A DNA stretch of 50,899 bases, from contig LVLI01000638.1 of assembly GCA_001687465.1 (NCBI GenBank), positions 1 to 50,899 on the forward strand. Reading direction: 5' to 3'. The translations under genes were made by a program, and so were the position numbers. The notes under the pieces were generated by a model that made no database searches, was not told where the DNA came from, and was given only the letters and a program-made list of their open reading frames with translations. Source of the DNA: Halocafeteria seosinensis (Eukaryota > Sar > Bigyra > Bicosoecida). This document shows positions 1 through 12,023 of this stretch, in pieces; position 1 is the first letter of the stretch, and each line of letters starts with the position of its first letter.

Positions 1-125
1 CCACNGGACTGCTATGTATGCTATGCATAGTGGGAGAGCGGGCCNAACTCATACCTTAGAGTGTTGATCCCAGCCTCAACTTCAACTTGTCTTCAAGCAT
101 AAGGAGCCTTGCCTGATGTTCCATT

Positions 126-1619
126 CTAATTAAATATGACATAGTCTCTAAACTCTTTCAAACTATGCTTCTGTACAAAATTACTTAACATTGCTTCAAA
201 ACTTCCACCAGTTCTATCCAAAGCAATACACTGCGGGGATAGAAATGGGGGTTGCTGGAAGATACAGCAACCACAGCAAACGCAGTGTACTCACTGTTAT
301 GAAGGGCCATGTCGCTTCATCCATAGATTTTATTGGGACGGTTTCCTTCGTCTTGGCATTATGGTAATTCGTCTCAATTTTTTTCTCATTTATATCGTAG
401 AACGCCGTCACCTTTCTGAAATCCGCACAAACACTGAGTTTCTAAATAGGGCCTCGACGATAGCAAAGTAACTTACCGACGAGACCTTGGAGTTAACGCA
501 TTGAAGAGGCGCTTCGCATCTCGGCCAGCAGACCATACGGAGAACTTGTCCCATTGGTCCAGTACGTGTCGTTCGAGAAACAAGGCACGCATACGGAGTA
601 GCACACTACGCTCAATCTTGAAGGACTCGGACGAAGCACTGTATCGATAGGAAACCAGTGGTTTGTCGACACGCATCAAGGCGCCACCGCTAAACACATG
701 CCTCAGAAAAAATATCAAATCTTCCGGAACCGGTTCAAATGGTTTTCTTGTAATCTCGCCGACGTCGTCACCGTATAGTGATTCATTCTCACTCTGGACC
801 GATCGAGCCGAACCATTGACGAATGGATCGTAAGGCGTCAGCTTCGTTCCGGTCTCAGCTACATGCCAGGCTTCTTCTATGTTCTCGGTATATCTCCCAA
901 CGTTTGTAAAAATCCGACAATGGAAGAACCAGGTAGGTTGAACGATAGTGCAATCACGGAAGCAATGCGCAGTCAGTTCCTGCTTTGTCATACCGTTCGC
1001 CCAGTTTGCGTACCTAGAGGTGGCATCCACGGGTACGCGCTCAAACTGGCTTCCAATAAGAAGTAATTCCTCTCGGTGTTGCAGTGCCACTTTCCTGCAA
1101 ATACAAAATATGCTTCAGAACTTTATCTGTACTACCGGTTAACTCCTGATCGCGCTCGTTGACCACGTACAACTGTAGCTCTATTCGTGACGGAGCCATC
1201 AAGTCATCGGCATCTAGAATGCACATGTATTCACCTGTAGAATTGTAAATGGCACAGTTCCTTCCAAATCCGGGACCACGTGGAGTGTCGCCGCAGGTCC
1301 AAGACAACCGCAGCGAGAGTTTCCCGCTGTTGGACCTCACAGCGTCCCACCAGCGCGCAGTGATTTCCTGTGTATCGTCAGTCGAGCAGTCGTCGTGGAG
1401 ACAGATTTCGATCCCTCCGCACATGGGCGACTCGAGGAAGGTTTGTTGCCTAATGGAGTTCAGACAATCGGCAAGGAAAGGCCGTGCATTATGAGCGGTG
1501 ATAATGACCGACACCTTCACAAGTTCAGTGGCATGTTCGCCATCACTGCATTGACTGGCTGTTTCCGTGCAGTTGCCTGCCACAGACGACAATGTGCACT
1601 TCCTACTATTGGCCTCCAT
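126..1619 (-). CDS. B3GNTL1: GT2-family glycosyltransferase, B3GNTL1-like (4 exons, 441 aa)
   Basis: Exons on the minus strand: 1619-1133, 1089-477, 415-295 and 230-126; all phases join and the stop is TAG. A GT-A nucleotide-sugar domain starts near residue 36 (VSVIITAHNA), followed by an acidic DDCSTDD turn and the metal-binding DADD at 136-139. Later motifs PTWFF, PEDLIFF and the tail VTAFYDINEKKI then DRTGGSFE match the order in animal B3GNTL1 (annotated as a beta-1,3-N-acetylglucosaminyltransferase-like protein; substrate uncertain). Compared with the human protein I see an extra loop of about 45 residues (roughly 230-280) before PEDL. There is no signal peptide or membrane anchor, so it is probably cytosolic. 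Intron 1 is only about 43 nt and its acceptor (GAAAG) is the least certain junction. The last exon is too short to be found as a long ORF but fits the family C-terminus. Confidence 0.85.
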
Positions 1620-2498
1620 CGCATCGTTTCAGTTCATGCAGGCTCAATCAATCCCGGGAACCGTATGTCGTGGTTCGTCGAGCTTCCTACCTGTCAATCA
1701 AATGTGGTAGTCATTTTATGCTCTCCATTCACCAGTATAGCCTCCCGCAGGAGTGTGAGCAAGTCCCTCTGGACGAACGTGATCACAGTCACAGACGCAT
1801 TCCTGTTGCCTGCGAATCGATCATGGCTGACGCAACGTTGTACCGTAGTTGTTGAAGTTGTCCAACGTTGGTATGTCCCACTTAGACAACTCGTGTTGTG
1901 GGGTGCTTTGGGGGAACTTTAGAAGTGCTATACCAGGTATTGAAACTTGGTTTCCTTTGATATATGCTCCCAAGGGATAGTGAAAATGTGAACTCAAAAA
2001 ACTATTCGCATATACCGGTAATATTATAAACACCGTACTGTGACATCCGTCCCCAATGCGGCAATGCCGTGCTGTGTTCAGCGATTTGTAGTGAGATCGA
2101 GCAATCTTTTCGTTGTGTAATCACCACCTCTTCATTTCATCCTGCTGGCTCCCGAGTATCTGTGCAACTAGTCTGCATTGTCCCCCGTCTGCTTCCCTTC
2201 GTCGAACGAATCCAGTATAGCTCTTGTTGGCCACCACCAAAAGCGCACTGCCCCCTTCCCCTGTTACTCCCCTTGTCAATGTTTTTTTTTGTTGTGGGTG
2301 TAGTACCGAGCAATGTTTCCTCCCACTTACCAAATTCACATGGCACGAAACACCCTCTATCAAGCTGTTGGTTCCATCGGGAACTCTCCGAGTCCAATAA
2401 ACTCGCATGCATTGTAAGCATGTTAGTGGCGGTGCTTTGCGCATAGTTGGAGTCAGGTAAAAGTTCGTTAGCTAGTGCCTATTTGACGTTCAAAGAGT
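1620..2498. other. Divergent intergenic region, no gene seen
   Basis: This lies between the start codons of the B3GNTL1-like gene (minus) and XRN2 (plus), so it should hold both promoters. Several ORFs of 70 to 175 codons cross it on both strands, but their composition is irregular and they resemble no family I know. A T-rich run sits near 2281-2295. I see no convincing TATA box, tRNA or repeat. Confidence 0.5.
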
Positions 2499-5400
2499 AT
2501 GGGGGTTCCAGCTTTTTATCGATGGCTTCGCGAAAAGTATCCCCAGATTATACAAAATGTGGTCGAAGAAGATCTCCAACACTGCGAAACGAGTGAAAAG
2601 CGACCTAATGGGACGTACAATGACCCGAACCCTAATGGTATCGACTTTGACCATCTATACTTGGACATGAATGGGTAAGAGGCGCTAGAGCTTCGCAATT
2701 TCTTGCTTCGCTTTCGAGTGATGTATGTATTTTCCATCCTTGTGTGCAGGATTATTCACCCGTGCGTACACCCTGAAGATGTCCCGGCCCCGAAAACGGA
2801 AGAGCAGATGTTCATCAACATTATGAAGTACATTGATCGACTGGTTCATGCCGTGAGACCGAGAAAACTCATCTACATGGCTGTGGATGGAGTTGCTCCG
2901 AGAGCAAAAATGAATCAGCAAAGGTCGAGGCGTTTCAAAGCAGCAAAAGAACTCAAGGATCAAGCGGAAGTCGAAGAACAGCTGAGGCAACAGATGGAGC
3001 GGCAAGGCAAGAATCTACCCCCTAAAGGGGACTCAAGTTTTGATCATAACGTCATTACTCCAGGGACAAGTAAGTCAGCTTGACTGGACAAGCGGTGGTC
3101 TGGCTCTATCGTCATTGATTACTGGAACTGCAGGCTTTATGCATCGCTTGTCGGACTTCCTTCGCTATTACACTCACGAGAGACTTAACAATGACCCATG
3201 TTGGAGCGGTTTGAAGGTCATCATTTCTGATGCGTGCGTTCCCGGTGAAGTAGGTCCTTTTGTTGTCTATGGGTCGAGTTAAATTGTTTAATGGGGTTCT
3301 GAACTGTTGTACAGGGTGAGCATAAAATCATGGAATTTGTTCGGCTGCAACGTGCGCAACCAGATTACGATCACAATGTGAGACATATTTTACATGGTCT
3401 AGACGCGGATCTCATCATGCTCGGTACGTATTGACGTTCATTTTTAACTGTGTTTGTAAGGATCAATCCAAACCATGAATCTGCAAGCAGGTCTTGCTAC
3501 TCACGAAGCTCACTTTACTATTCTTCGGGAAGAAGTTTTTCAACCCAAAGGGAAAAAGAATCAGCAATCAGCGCAGCAAATAGTACGCGATTCGGATAAA
3601 GACACTATTCCAATGAAGCCATTACAATTCCTGCATATCAACGTGCTAAGAGAATATTTGGATGCTGAATTTAGCAAGATCCGCAGTAAACTTCCATTTG
3701 AGTATGATCTGGAAAGAATTATCGATGATTTCGTGTTTATGGTAAGTTGGACTGCCTCATTGGTTGATCGTACATCCGTATCTACTAGTCTGTGCCGTGC
3801 AGTGCTTTTTCGTCGGCAATGACTTTCTTCCTCATTTACCCTCCCTTGATATTCGAGAGGGAGCCATTGATCTTCTTATAGCCATCTACAAAGAACTCCT
3901 ACCAAGCATGGGAGGTTACATGACCAAAGATGGGGACGTTAATTTGGGTCGCGTGGATATTTTCTTGGGGAGAATAGCTGTTATTGAAGATGAAATATTC
4001 AAGCGCCGCCAGCAGAAGCAGGAAAATGATGATGCGTTTCATAGGAGAAAGAGAATGCAGCAAGCGCACCAAGAAAAAAACACAGACAACGCTGCTGCCA
4101 GCAGTCCCACGAACAATACCCCTCAAGCAGCTGACCCTGAGAGCAACCGCAACGCTGCTGCAAACTTGAAAGCTTCGCTCAAACAGTCAAAAAAGCGTCA
4201 GAGTGAAACCCCGATCGAACAAGACCACAGCACGAAGACTGCTAAGACAGAAGAAGATAACGCAAGCAATGCTGATACGGTGGAAAATGGAAGCCATTCT
4301 TCGGAATCAGATGAGGAAGCCTCCTCGATTGGTTCTCCTGAAATTACTGATGCTGAACGCGATGAGTTCCAGGAGACCTTGAAAAATGAACTAAAAAAGC
4401 GTTCCATCGTAGAAGACGTTGAGGACAATGTTCTGTTGGGCACACCTGGTTGGAGAGACCGGTACTACGAGGAAAAATTCGGCAAGGAGAAAGGAAGTGA
4501 CCCGGAGTTCCGAAAGGAGATAGCTCGAGCGTATGTTGAGGGATTACAGTGGGTGTTCCGCTATTATTACTCCGGTGTGGCATGCTGGAAGTGGTATTAT
4601 CCTTACCACTACGCTCCGTTTGCCGCTGATCTGCGCCATGTTCAACAATTCAAGGCGAACTTTGAAGAGAAAACTGCTCCATTCACCCCTCTCCAGCAGT
4701 TGATGGGGGTGCTGCCTCCTTATTCTGCTCATGCGGTTCCTGAGGCCTGCCAATGGTTAATGACGTCCCCAGATAGCCCCATAATTGATTTCTACCCGGA
4801 GGATATCAAACTTGATCCCAATGGTAAAAAGATGACGTGGCAATGGGTCGTACTTCTTCCCTTCATTGATGAAGATCGTCTAACGAAGCATTTGAACGAA
4901 GTTGAGCACACGTTCACACAGGAGGAGAAGGAGCGGAACAAACTCGGTTTGGACAAGCTGCTTGTTCGGAAAGATCACCCAGTAGGTCGCAGGTTGCAGC
5001 ATCTTTATGACAGTACGGAAGAGCAGGTAGCTCTCGAACCAGATATCGAGGATGGGAAAGGACTAAGTGGCAAAGCTATGAAGTCGGAATTTCATGTCAC
5101 ACTTGGGGGAACTGTCTCTTCTCCAGCCTCTGATAGGTTGAAGCGAATACCAAACAACGAGGTGATCACGGCAGTCTACCACAACCCACCTTATCACAGG
5201 CATGTGTGTCGGCTGTTACAGAACGCCCGTCTACCACCGCCTAAGTTAGATGAATTAGAGCGAAACTCAAATAAGATACCACGATTGAATAAAGGCATGA
5301 ACGTGATGGATCTTGTCCAGTCTGCTGTGGCTGGCAGAATGATGCCCAACAACCAGCGGGCAAATCGTGGCAACCAAAATACAGGGTACGGTGGGCATCA

Positions 5401-5917
5401 CATGTCGCACCATGTCCAAGGACAGTTTCAGCGATACGTACCCGAGCAAGCGTTGATGGGGGGACGCATGCCACCACCACCCGCAGCAGCTCAAGCTTAT
5501 GGACTACAGCAACCTGCAGCTGGGTACCCACATCCAATGGCTCAACAGTATCAAGCGGCATATGGCCAGCAACCGCACCCTATGGCACAGCCGTATCAAG
5601 CAGCACATGGTCAGCATCCCCATCCTATGGCGCAGCAGTATCAGGCAGCACGTGGTCAGCAGCCGGGTGCCGTCATGCCACCTCAACAGATGTACCCGGG
5701 GTACAATCCGCCCGTGTACCCCGGATCTGGATATGGGCCACCTCCAAGAGGTACTCCTCCAATGACTCCGTACGATTCGACGCCGAGAGGTTATCTGCCG
5801 AATCAGGGACAAGCACCTCGGATGCCAGGAGGGCAGCAGAGCATGGGGCCAAATACAGCTACTGGTCCGCCAAGCGGAAGGGGAGGTCGTGGCGGGCAAA
5901 CTCGCCATAGAGGATAG
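2499..5917 (+). CDS. XRN2: 5'-3' exoribonuclease XRN2/RAT1 (6 exons, 1028 aa)
   Basis: Exons: 2499-2674, 2750-3069, 3134-3249, 3315-3423, 3491-3741 and 3803-5917; the sum is divisible by three and the stop is TAG. The N-terminus [10 protein letters not shown] is the XRN signature, which also fixes the start. Conserved blocks follow in order: [55 protein letters not shown] and [13 protein letters not shown], supplying the acidic metal-binding residues. XRN2/RAT1 is the nuclear enzyme that degrades 5'-monophosphate RNA in transcription termination and rRNA processing. The length and start favour XRN2 over the longer cytoplasmic XRN1. A charged insert of about 135 residues (near 395-530) interrupts the domain, as in other family members. 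The C-tail is rich in Q, P and G, with three 15-residue repeats and a final RGGRGG segment suggesting RNA binding. Confidence 0.95.
5530..5665 (+). repeat. Three tandem 45-bp coding repeats in the XRN2 tail
   Basis: Three adjacent copies of a 15-codon unit encode HPMAQxYQAAxGQxP. The copies differ at a few third positions and at residues Q/P, Y/H/R and Q/H, so they are recent but diverging. The unit lies outside the nuclease domain, in a disordered Q/P-rich region. Confidence 0.85.
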
Positions 5918-5973
5918 ACATCCACTGCCTGAATATACAAGTCACACCTCGTATCAGTATGTACGTGCCAGTG

Positions 5974-6777
5974 TCAAACTGAAGCGGTAAACTTGTACGC
6001 GATAGCCAATCTCTGATAATAGTAGCAATGCTGCCGGAGACGCGCACAGCGTTGTCGAGTTCTGATCAACTTCTCCCGGCATTCTTTGCATATCTCATCT
6101 GCAGTGAGCTCTCCAGTATAATTGCTGCTGTCGTTATGAGAATTACACGAATCACACAGAATATCATCATTTCGATGCTCTGAAAGCCAGTTCTTCGAAG
6201 ACTTCTGGAGTTCAGAAATTTGTGTGGTGAGCTGCTGTGCATACTCCTCTCCCGTTTGGTCTTCCACACGATCGAAGAGTACACTCAACCTCCCCAACCA
6301 TTTATCGAGGAATTCTGCAAAGCCACGCCATCGTTGTAGAGGAGAGGAGGCTCTCCCTGTAGCCGTGCTGCTGAGACTTGCTCTTCTCACGAACTCATCC
6401 TCAATGTTGGCGGATCCTCTGTCTTTTCCTCCAATGGCGACGGCAAGCGCACTGTCCACTTCCCGAAGATCGTCTTCACTGGAATCACCTCCGTGACCTT
6501 GTCCTCCATGGGAGAGGTAGGAATCGGCATCGATTCCCTCAACGTCGAAACTGTAGGACGTGGAACTCCTTCGCCGAGAGTCCATCGACGACTCCCGTCG
6601 CTCCCTCGATGGCGAATACTGTTCCTCTACTGGAACTGCATCCACCCAAAAATCGGTCAGTGTGGCGGGAGGAAGAGGAAGGGGAGGCAACGTATTCTCA
6701 GTGGAGCGCCCGTAGCCCCTGGTATCTCGGTCATGCTCGAAAGGGAGAAAGGCCGTCGTGACGGTCAACGTCTGCAT
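5974..6777 (-). CDS. Unknown protein with two CxxC motifs (single exon, 267 aa)
   Basis: An uninterrupted ORF runs from an ATG at 6777 to a TGA at 5974. The first 130 residues are Ser/Arg/Asp-rich and probably disordered. A predicted helical segment follows (LQRWRGFAEFLDKWLGRLSVLFDRV and onward). The C-terminal third has CDSC and, about 22 residues later, CKEC, which could form one zinc site, then another helix rich in Arg and Cys. I do not recognise the family. It converges on XRN2 with only about 56 bp between the stops. The long open frame and structured C-terminus support a real gene; the function is unknown. Confidence 0.6.
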   Translation of the reverse strand: MQTLTVTTAFLPFEHDRDTRGYGRSTENTLPPLPLPPATLTDFWVDAVPVEEQYSPSRERRESSMDSRRRSSTSYSFDVEGIDADSYLSHGGQGHGGDSSEDDLREVDSALAVAIGGKDRGSANIEDEFVRRASLSSTATGRASSPLQRWRGFAEFLDKWLGRLSVLFDRVEDQTGEEYAQQLTTQISELQKSSKNWLSEHRNDDILCDSCNSHNDSSNYTGELTADEICKECREKLIRTRQRCARLRQHCYYYQRLAIAYKFTASV

Positions 6778-7045
6778 TTTTCATCTAACAAGATTTACAG
6801 TAACCTTGAGACTAATGTGCTCAAGGAGTTAACTAGAGAATGTTCAACAACACAAATGGGAATTCTTTGTCAATACATTAGTTTATGGAGTGATTATTCT
6901 TACCACGCTGTAGAGTTAACGACGCTGGTGCGGGAGCGAATCGAGATTCAACACCCCATTTACTTATTATTAGCTATTGACCACCAGAGGTGGTGATAAA
7001 TTGCAAAATGGTACCTTCCCTCCGTAGCTGGTTCCTGGACGAACA

Positions 7046-8364
7046 CTATGTGGCTTCTGCGGCATCCGTTCCATCATTAACAATTTCATTCCCATGCTGC
7101 AGACGATTAGAATACGAAATGGTGTAAAAACGTAGGTAGTAATTCATCGGATTCTTGCGTACCTCATCCACCTGAACAAAGTCCTCTTCCGTTGCGTAGA
7201 GTATCTTGAGTATATTATTGGCCATGTCTTGATCCGGTCCTTCGTAAGTTTGTAGAAGGATCTCAACATCTCTCAATTTGCCAAAGTAAAAGTCTCTTTC
7301 CCGTTCTAGTCCGCTTACAGACAGTTGTAAACTCTCAATTTGATCATTCAATTCTTTGATCTTGCCTTCAGAACCTGCGAAAGAATCGCCAAGTAGAACA
7401 ATGCTTAATAGGGATTGGGCGATATCATCACCCACCTGTCGATGAGGAACGATGGGGTACCGGGGCAGATCTCCTCGCTGGTGGATTGCTTGTGTTGCTC
7501 TCAGCTGTTGAACTTGGGGCATGAGAGCTAGATGCCTTCTTCGGCGAGTGCTTTGGGACCCGACTCCTGCTGCTGCCACTCGCAGGCTTGCTTGTCTCCT
7601 TTCTGGGCTGAGCAATTGCCGCCGTATCACTTCCTGTTCAACAGATTTTTCATCTCGGTATGAGTTGCACGCAAAACTAGTGGATTCTCACCAGAAATGC
7701 ATTCACTGCGTACCTTTGCCCTTCTTTCTCCGTTCCACGGGGTCATAGTCTCCCGGTTCACCCTTGTAATTCAAATCCCAGAACCGTTTAAACCATTGCA
7801 TGAATTCTAAATTATCTTGATATTTGCCTTTAATCAGTCTTTCTACCTCAATATGCTGTAACAGACATGAGTATCAATTTGTAAACAAGGTTAGCGCTGG
7901 ATGACAAAGCTGCTGCAGCACATTACACACTTTCTCGACATTCTTCTTATTGAACGCTGACTGTAGTAACTTGTAGTTTTGAATGTAGTCATATTCCGAT
8001 TTTGCGTCCCATTTCACCTTGTTCATCGGTACCGATCCTGCGCACGCAATCAACAGACGGTTCCAAACGAGATTATTTCTCCTTGTATCTTAGACAGTCT
8101 GGACTTCGGAAGCAATAGGTTACCTGGATAGATCATGTCCATTAACTGGCAAGCTACAGCCCCTGCAGCGGTCATAAAGCGTATAGTACACAGCCAGTTA
8201 TACGCCTGTGTCTTGGAGACAAAATCTGCAGAGCGTCACCTACCTGAAGCTGTTTCCTCTACCTTTGAAATATGGAGCTGAAGGGTATCATTGAGCCAAT
8301 TGATGATTTCCGAGCGCCCTACGAAGAACGCTTGGTCCATCATACCAATGTTACTTCCGGCCAT
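7046..8364 (-). CDS. EB1: EB1/MAPRE microtubule plus-end-binding protein (6 exons, 311 aa)
   Basis: Exons: 8364-8244, 8162-8124, 8037-7931, 7855-7714, 7633-7436 and 7374-7046; stop TAG. The start [17 protein letters not shown] leads into a calponin-homology domain with the EB1-specific blocks [35 protein letters not shown] and [22 protein letters not shown] Ser/Pro/Arg-rich linker (about residues 140-200) is followed by the EB1 coiled-coil domain with its diagnostic [13 protein letters not shown] motif. EB1 dimers track growing microtubule ends and recruit SxIP partners, and act at spindles, cortex and basal bodies. The animal C-terminal EEY/F tail that binds CAP-Gly proteins is absent: this one ends in an Ala/Thr/Glu stretch. 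Intron 1 has a decoy acceptor nearer the donor that would introduce a stop; the acceptor at 8163-8165 restores the family sequence. Confidence 0.95.
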
Positions 8365-8967
8365 TTTGCCTCCTCCTTGAGCTAAACCTTCACATACACT
8401 CTATAGATACCTCTGGTACTTCAAAATACGGGAGGAACCCTCTGACAAGCTCATAAATCTGCCTTAAAACAACCGTGGCATTTTTGAACTTGAGCCGGGC
8501 CTAACGTCCGGTCCCGGCGCCCGTCCCGGACAAGCCGGAGAGGAACGGCATATCATAGATCATTGGCTTTGTCAGTCCGCAGGGAGTGACTTTCTCTTTT
8601 TCAGAGCTGGTGGATGTTGTTTTTTTTTTTGTACCAGTTTATTTGTTTATTAAGAAGCTCTTGTTTAGTTTCATTGAGATAGGAAAGGAAAGGAATCATG
8701 TCCGAACCTGTGGCCTTAGGAGGGGAAGAAGCTCCCACCTCAGCTCCAGAGAGACCTAGAAGCTTGTATAAGAGGTCAGCTTCCTTTTCCTCTATCACGA
8801 AAGGTAGGTGACCGACCACTCTAAGTGTAATTCCTGGCTCTTCTCCTTAAAACCGGGAACAGCCGAACGTCGAGTGAGAAAAACCATCAGTTTTAGTATC
8901 CTCTTTTCCCCGTATATGTGGTTTTTTGTTGCGCCTGGAAGGAGGCTGTGTTCTTCTCGCTGAATTA
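8365..8967. other. Divergent intergenic region between EB1 and phosphorylase
   Basis: About 600 bp separate the two start codons. It contains a GC-rich block with overlapping inverted repeats (8494-8531), a T11-12 run near 8620-8632 and, on the minus strand, an ATG-less coding-like stretch (about 8601-8819). I see no complete gene or tRNA. Confidence 0.5.
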
Positions 8968-11900
8968 ATGGGAGCATTTAGCACTCAAGAAGGCCACATG
9001 ATGGAGAAGGAGAGAAGCAAGGCCAAGGGGGCTTCAGTATCTTTGCCACAATGTGACGTGTCGTGTGACACCTTCAAGTTGCAAAGATTCGAACACGGTA
9101 TTATTCCGTATAGACGTTTCCAATATTTTCAAATTTACCGCTGGTTGCAGAAGTGCCGCTTCTTCGAACTAATCCTCCCGTGCACGAAGAAGGTGAACAT
9201 GGCGATGAAGACCGTTTATGGGAACTCATGGCTACCTATTTGGCTTCCGGTACGTAGCCGTTGTATCCGTATCCTCGATACTAATATTTTATTGAGGAGC
9301 AATATTTACACCATGTTGCAGACAAGCATACGATACAACGCCAAATTGCTAATCATGTGGAGTATACTTTGGCGTGCACCCGTTTCAACTTTGACGTTGC
9401 GAAAGCATACCGAGCGGCAGCTCATAGGTAAGAGACCAAACATCCGGAATTGTCTTAATAGGATGAAAACTTCTCTATCACGTTCGGGTTACAGTGTAAG
9501 GGACCGTTTGATCGAAAGCTGGAATGATACTAATCAACACTTTGAGGAAATGGATGTCAAGCGAGCATATTACCTTTCATTGGAGTATTTGATGGGTCGC
9601 TACTTCCAGAATGCGCTGCTGAACATGGACCTTGAAGACAACTACCGTGAAGCATTATCCGACATCGGTTTTCGCTTGGAGGATTTATACGACTGTGAAC
9701 AGGATCCTGCTTTAGGAAACGGTGGTTTGGGACGATTAGCGTCATGTTTTCTCGACTCCTTGGCTTCTCTGGATTACCCCGCGTGGGGTTACGGTATCCG
9801 GTACAATTATGGCATTTTTCGACAAGTAATCAACGAACATGGGGAACAAGCTGAGTTGCCGGATTATTGGTTGACGATGGGGAATCCATGGGAAATTGAG
9901 CGCGTTGATGTTACGTACCCGGTAAGATTCTACGGAAAGAGTAACCCATATATCGACTCCGAAGGCAATGAAAGGAAAGAGTGGACTGGTGGTGAAGTTG
10001 TTATTGCTGTCGCCTGTGATAACCCCATCCCAGGGTACGATACTTACAACACCATAAATTTGAGATTGTGGCGCGCCACGCCTAGCCAGGAGTTCGATTT
10101 GCGAAGTTTCAATGCCGGCGAGTACATGCAGGCTGTGGACCAGCGTCAGCGTGCAGAGAGTATTTCAGCGGTTCTTTATCCATCGGATAGTACCTATAGT
10201 GGAAAGGAGCTGCGGCTCAAGCAGCAGTACTTCTTCGTCTCCGCTACGATGCAAGACGTCATTCGGCGGTTCAAGAAGAAACACACCAATTGGAACGACT
10301 TCCCGAACAAAGTAGCTATCCAGTTGAATGATACGCATCCGGCCATCGGGATTCCGGAACTAATGCGTCTACTGGTAGACAGAGAAGGACTCACTTGGAA
10401 CAAGGCTTGGGAAATTACCCAGAAAACGTTTTCTTACACGAATCACACTATTTTGCCAGAAGCTCTTGAGAAATGGACGGTTGACATGCTTGGACATCTT
10501 TTGCCCCGCCATCTCGAGATCATTTACGACATTAACTGGCATTTCCTGCAAAAAGTTGAAAGCAAATGGCCTGGTGACACGGAAGTCATGAGAGAGCTTT
10601 CTATTGTGGAGGAGGGATTCCAGAAAATGATCCGTATGGCCCATTTGTCCCTCGTAGGCTCTCATACTATCAATGGCGTCGCTGCGATTCACACAGAATT
10701 GGTGAAAAGTCTTGTTTTCCCACGTTTCTATGCTCTGTGGCCAGAAAAATTCCAAAACAAAACAAATGGAGTGACTCCTCGTCGGTGGATTAACCAAGCC
10801 AATCCTGGACTATCTGATCTTGTTACCAAGTATTTGGGAACGAGTGAATGGCTGTTGCATCTTGAAATGCTCTCCGGCCTTCGGCCGCTTGCCGATGATC
10901 CAGATATGCAAGACGAGTGGCGCGAAGTGAAGCGCTCGAACAAGGAACGTCTGGCTACGGTAGTGAAGCAAAACATGGGAATTGATGTCGACGTTAATGC
11001 ACTTTTCGATGTCCAAGTGAAACGGATCCATGAATATAAGCGTCAACTTATGAACTGTCTGTAGTAAGTATCACTTCTTAAGGATGCTAACGAAACAAGG
11101 CCTCCTTTCACGTTCTTCTCTATCGCAGTTGCATTCACCGATACGAATATATCAAGGGTCTACCAGAGGAGGAAAAAGCTAAAGTGCAGCCCCGTGTTAC
11201 ATTCTTCGGTGGAAAAGCGGCTCCTGGATACGACATGGCCAAGCGGATCATTAAACTTATCCATAGCGTAGCGCGTCGCGTAAACAATGACCCTGAAGTA
11301 TCCGACTACTTCAAAGTGGTATTCTTACCAAATTACAATGTTTCTTTGGCGGAAGTGATTATCCCAGCAGCGGATATTTCCCAGCACATTTCCACAGCAG
11401 GTATGGAAGCCAGTGGTACTTCCAATATGAAATTTGCTATGAATGGAAGTCTCATTCTCGGTACTATGGATGGTGCGAACATTGAGATAGCATCCGAAAT
11501 AGACCAGTCGAATATGTTCATTTTTGGAGCCGAAGCTAATGAAGTACCAGAATTACGGCATGCCCTCCGGTTTAAGTCTGCAAAGCACGCTGAGCAATCC
11601 AAGGAATTTGAAGCCGTGCTCCAAAGCATCAAGGAAGGTAACTACGGTTCCTACGAAGAGAATAAGCCCATCTTGGACTCGTTGAAATGGGAAAACGATT
11701 ACTACCTCCTCCGTCACGATTTTAAGTCTTATATCGAGGCAAATAAGAAAGTCGACGAATGCTACAAGGATCAACACACGTGGACGAAAAAGACGATTCT
11801 AAGTGCTGCAGGAATGGGTAAATTCTCTACCGACCGGACAATTCGTGAATATGCCAGAGATATCTGGAAAATCCAACAGTGCCGCCGTCCGGAACCAGCT

Positions 11901-12023
11901 GAGAGTGTTGAAGGAATGGGAGGTCGAGTGAGATCCTTCCCTCAATTCGATCCTAATGAGGTTCATGGCAACACTGCCTCTGTAGGATATACTCAAGAGT
12001 CATCGCTACCGTCATTGCATTAG
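8968..12023 (+). CDS. PYG: Glycogen/starch phosphorylase (5 exons, 932 aa)
   Basis: Exons: 8968-9097, 9151-9249, 9322-9427, 9495-11063 and 11129-12023; stop TAG. This GT35 enzyme releases glucose-1-phosphate from alpha-1,4-glucans using pyridoxal phosphate. Family blocks are intact: [87 protein letters not shown] and the PLP region [19 protein letters not shown], where the cofactor lysine is about Lys736. The first 80 residues are a non-conserved Lys/Ser-rich extension with no clear targeting signal, so the enzyme is most likely cytosolic. The chosen ATG is the only one in frame that splices through the short upstream exons into the conserved domain. It lacks the large insertion of plastid L-type plant starch phosphorylases. 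Confidence 0.95.

Noticed and set aside
1395-1922. 175-codon plus-strand ORF
   Set aside because: Its first part is antisense to the conserved exon 1 of the B3GNTL1-like gene, and the remainder has irregular composition.
2069-2446. 125-codon plus-strand ORF and its antisense partners before XRN2
   Set aside because: Cys/Ser/Leu/Pro-rich with no structure; it lies in the XRN2 promoter region and resembles translated non-coding DNA.
8201-8243. Shorter EB1 intron 1 ending at the acceptor near 8206
   Set aside because: With the donor at 8243 it leads to an immediate stop; the longer intron ending at 8163 restores the conserved [11 protein letters not shown] sequence.
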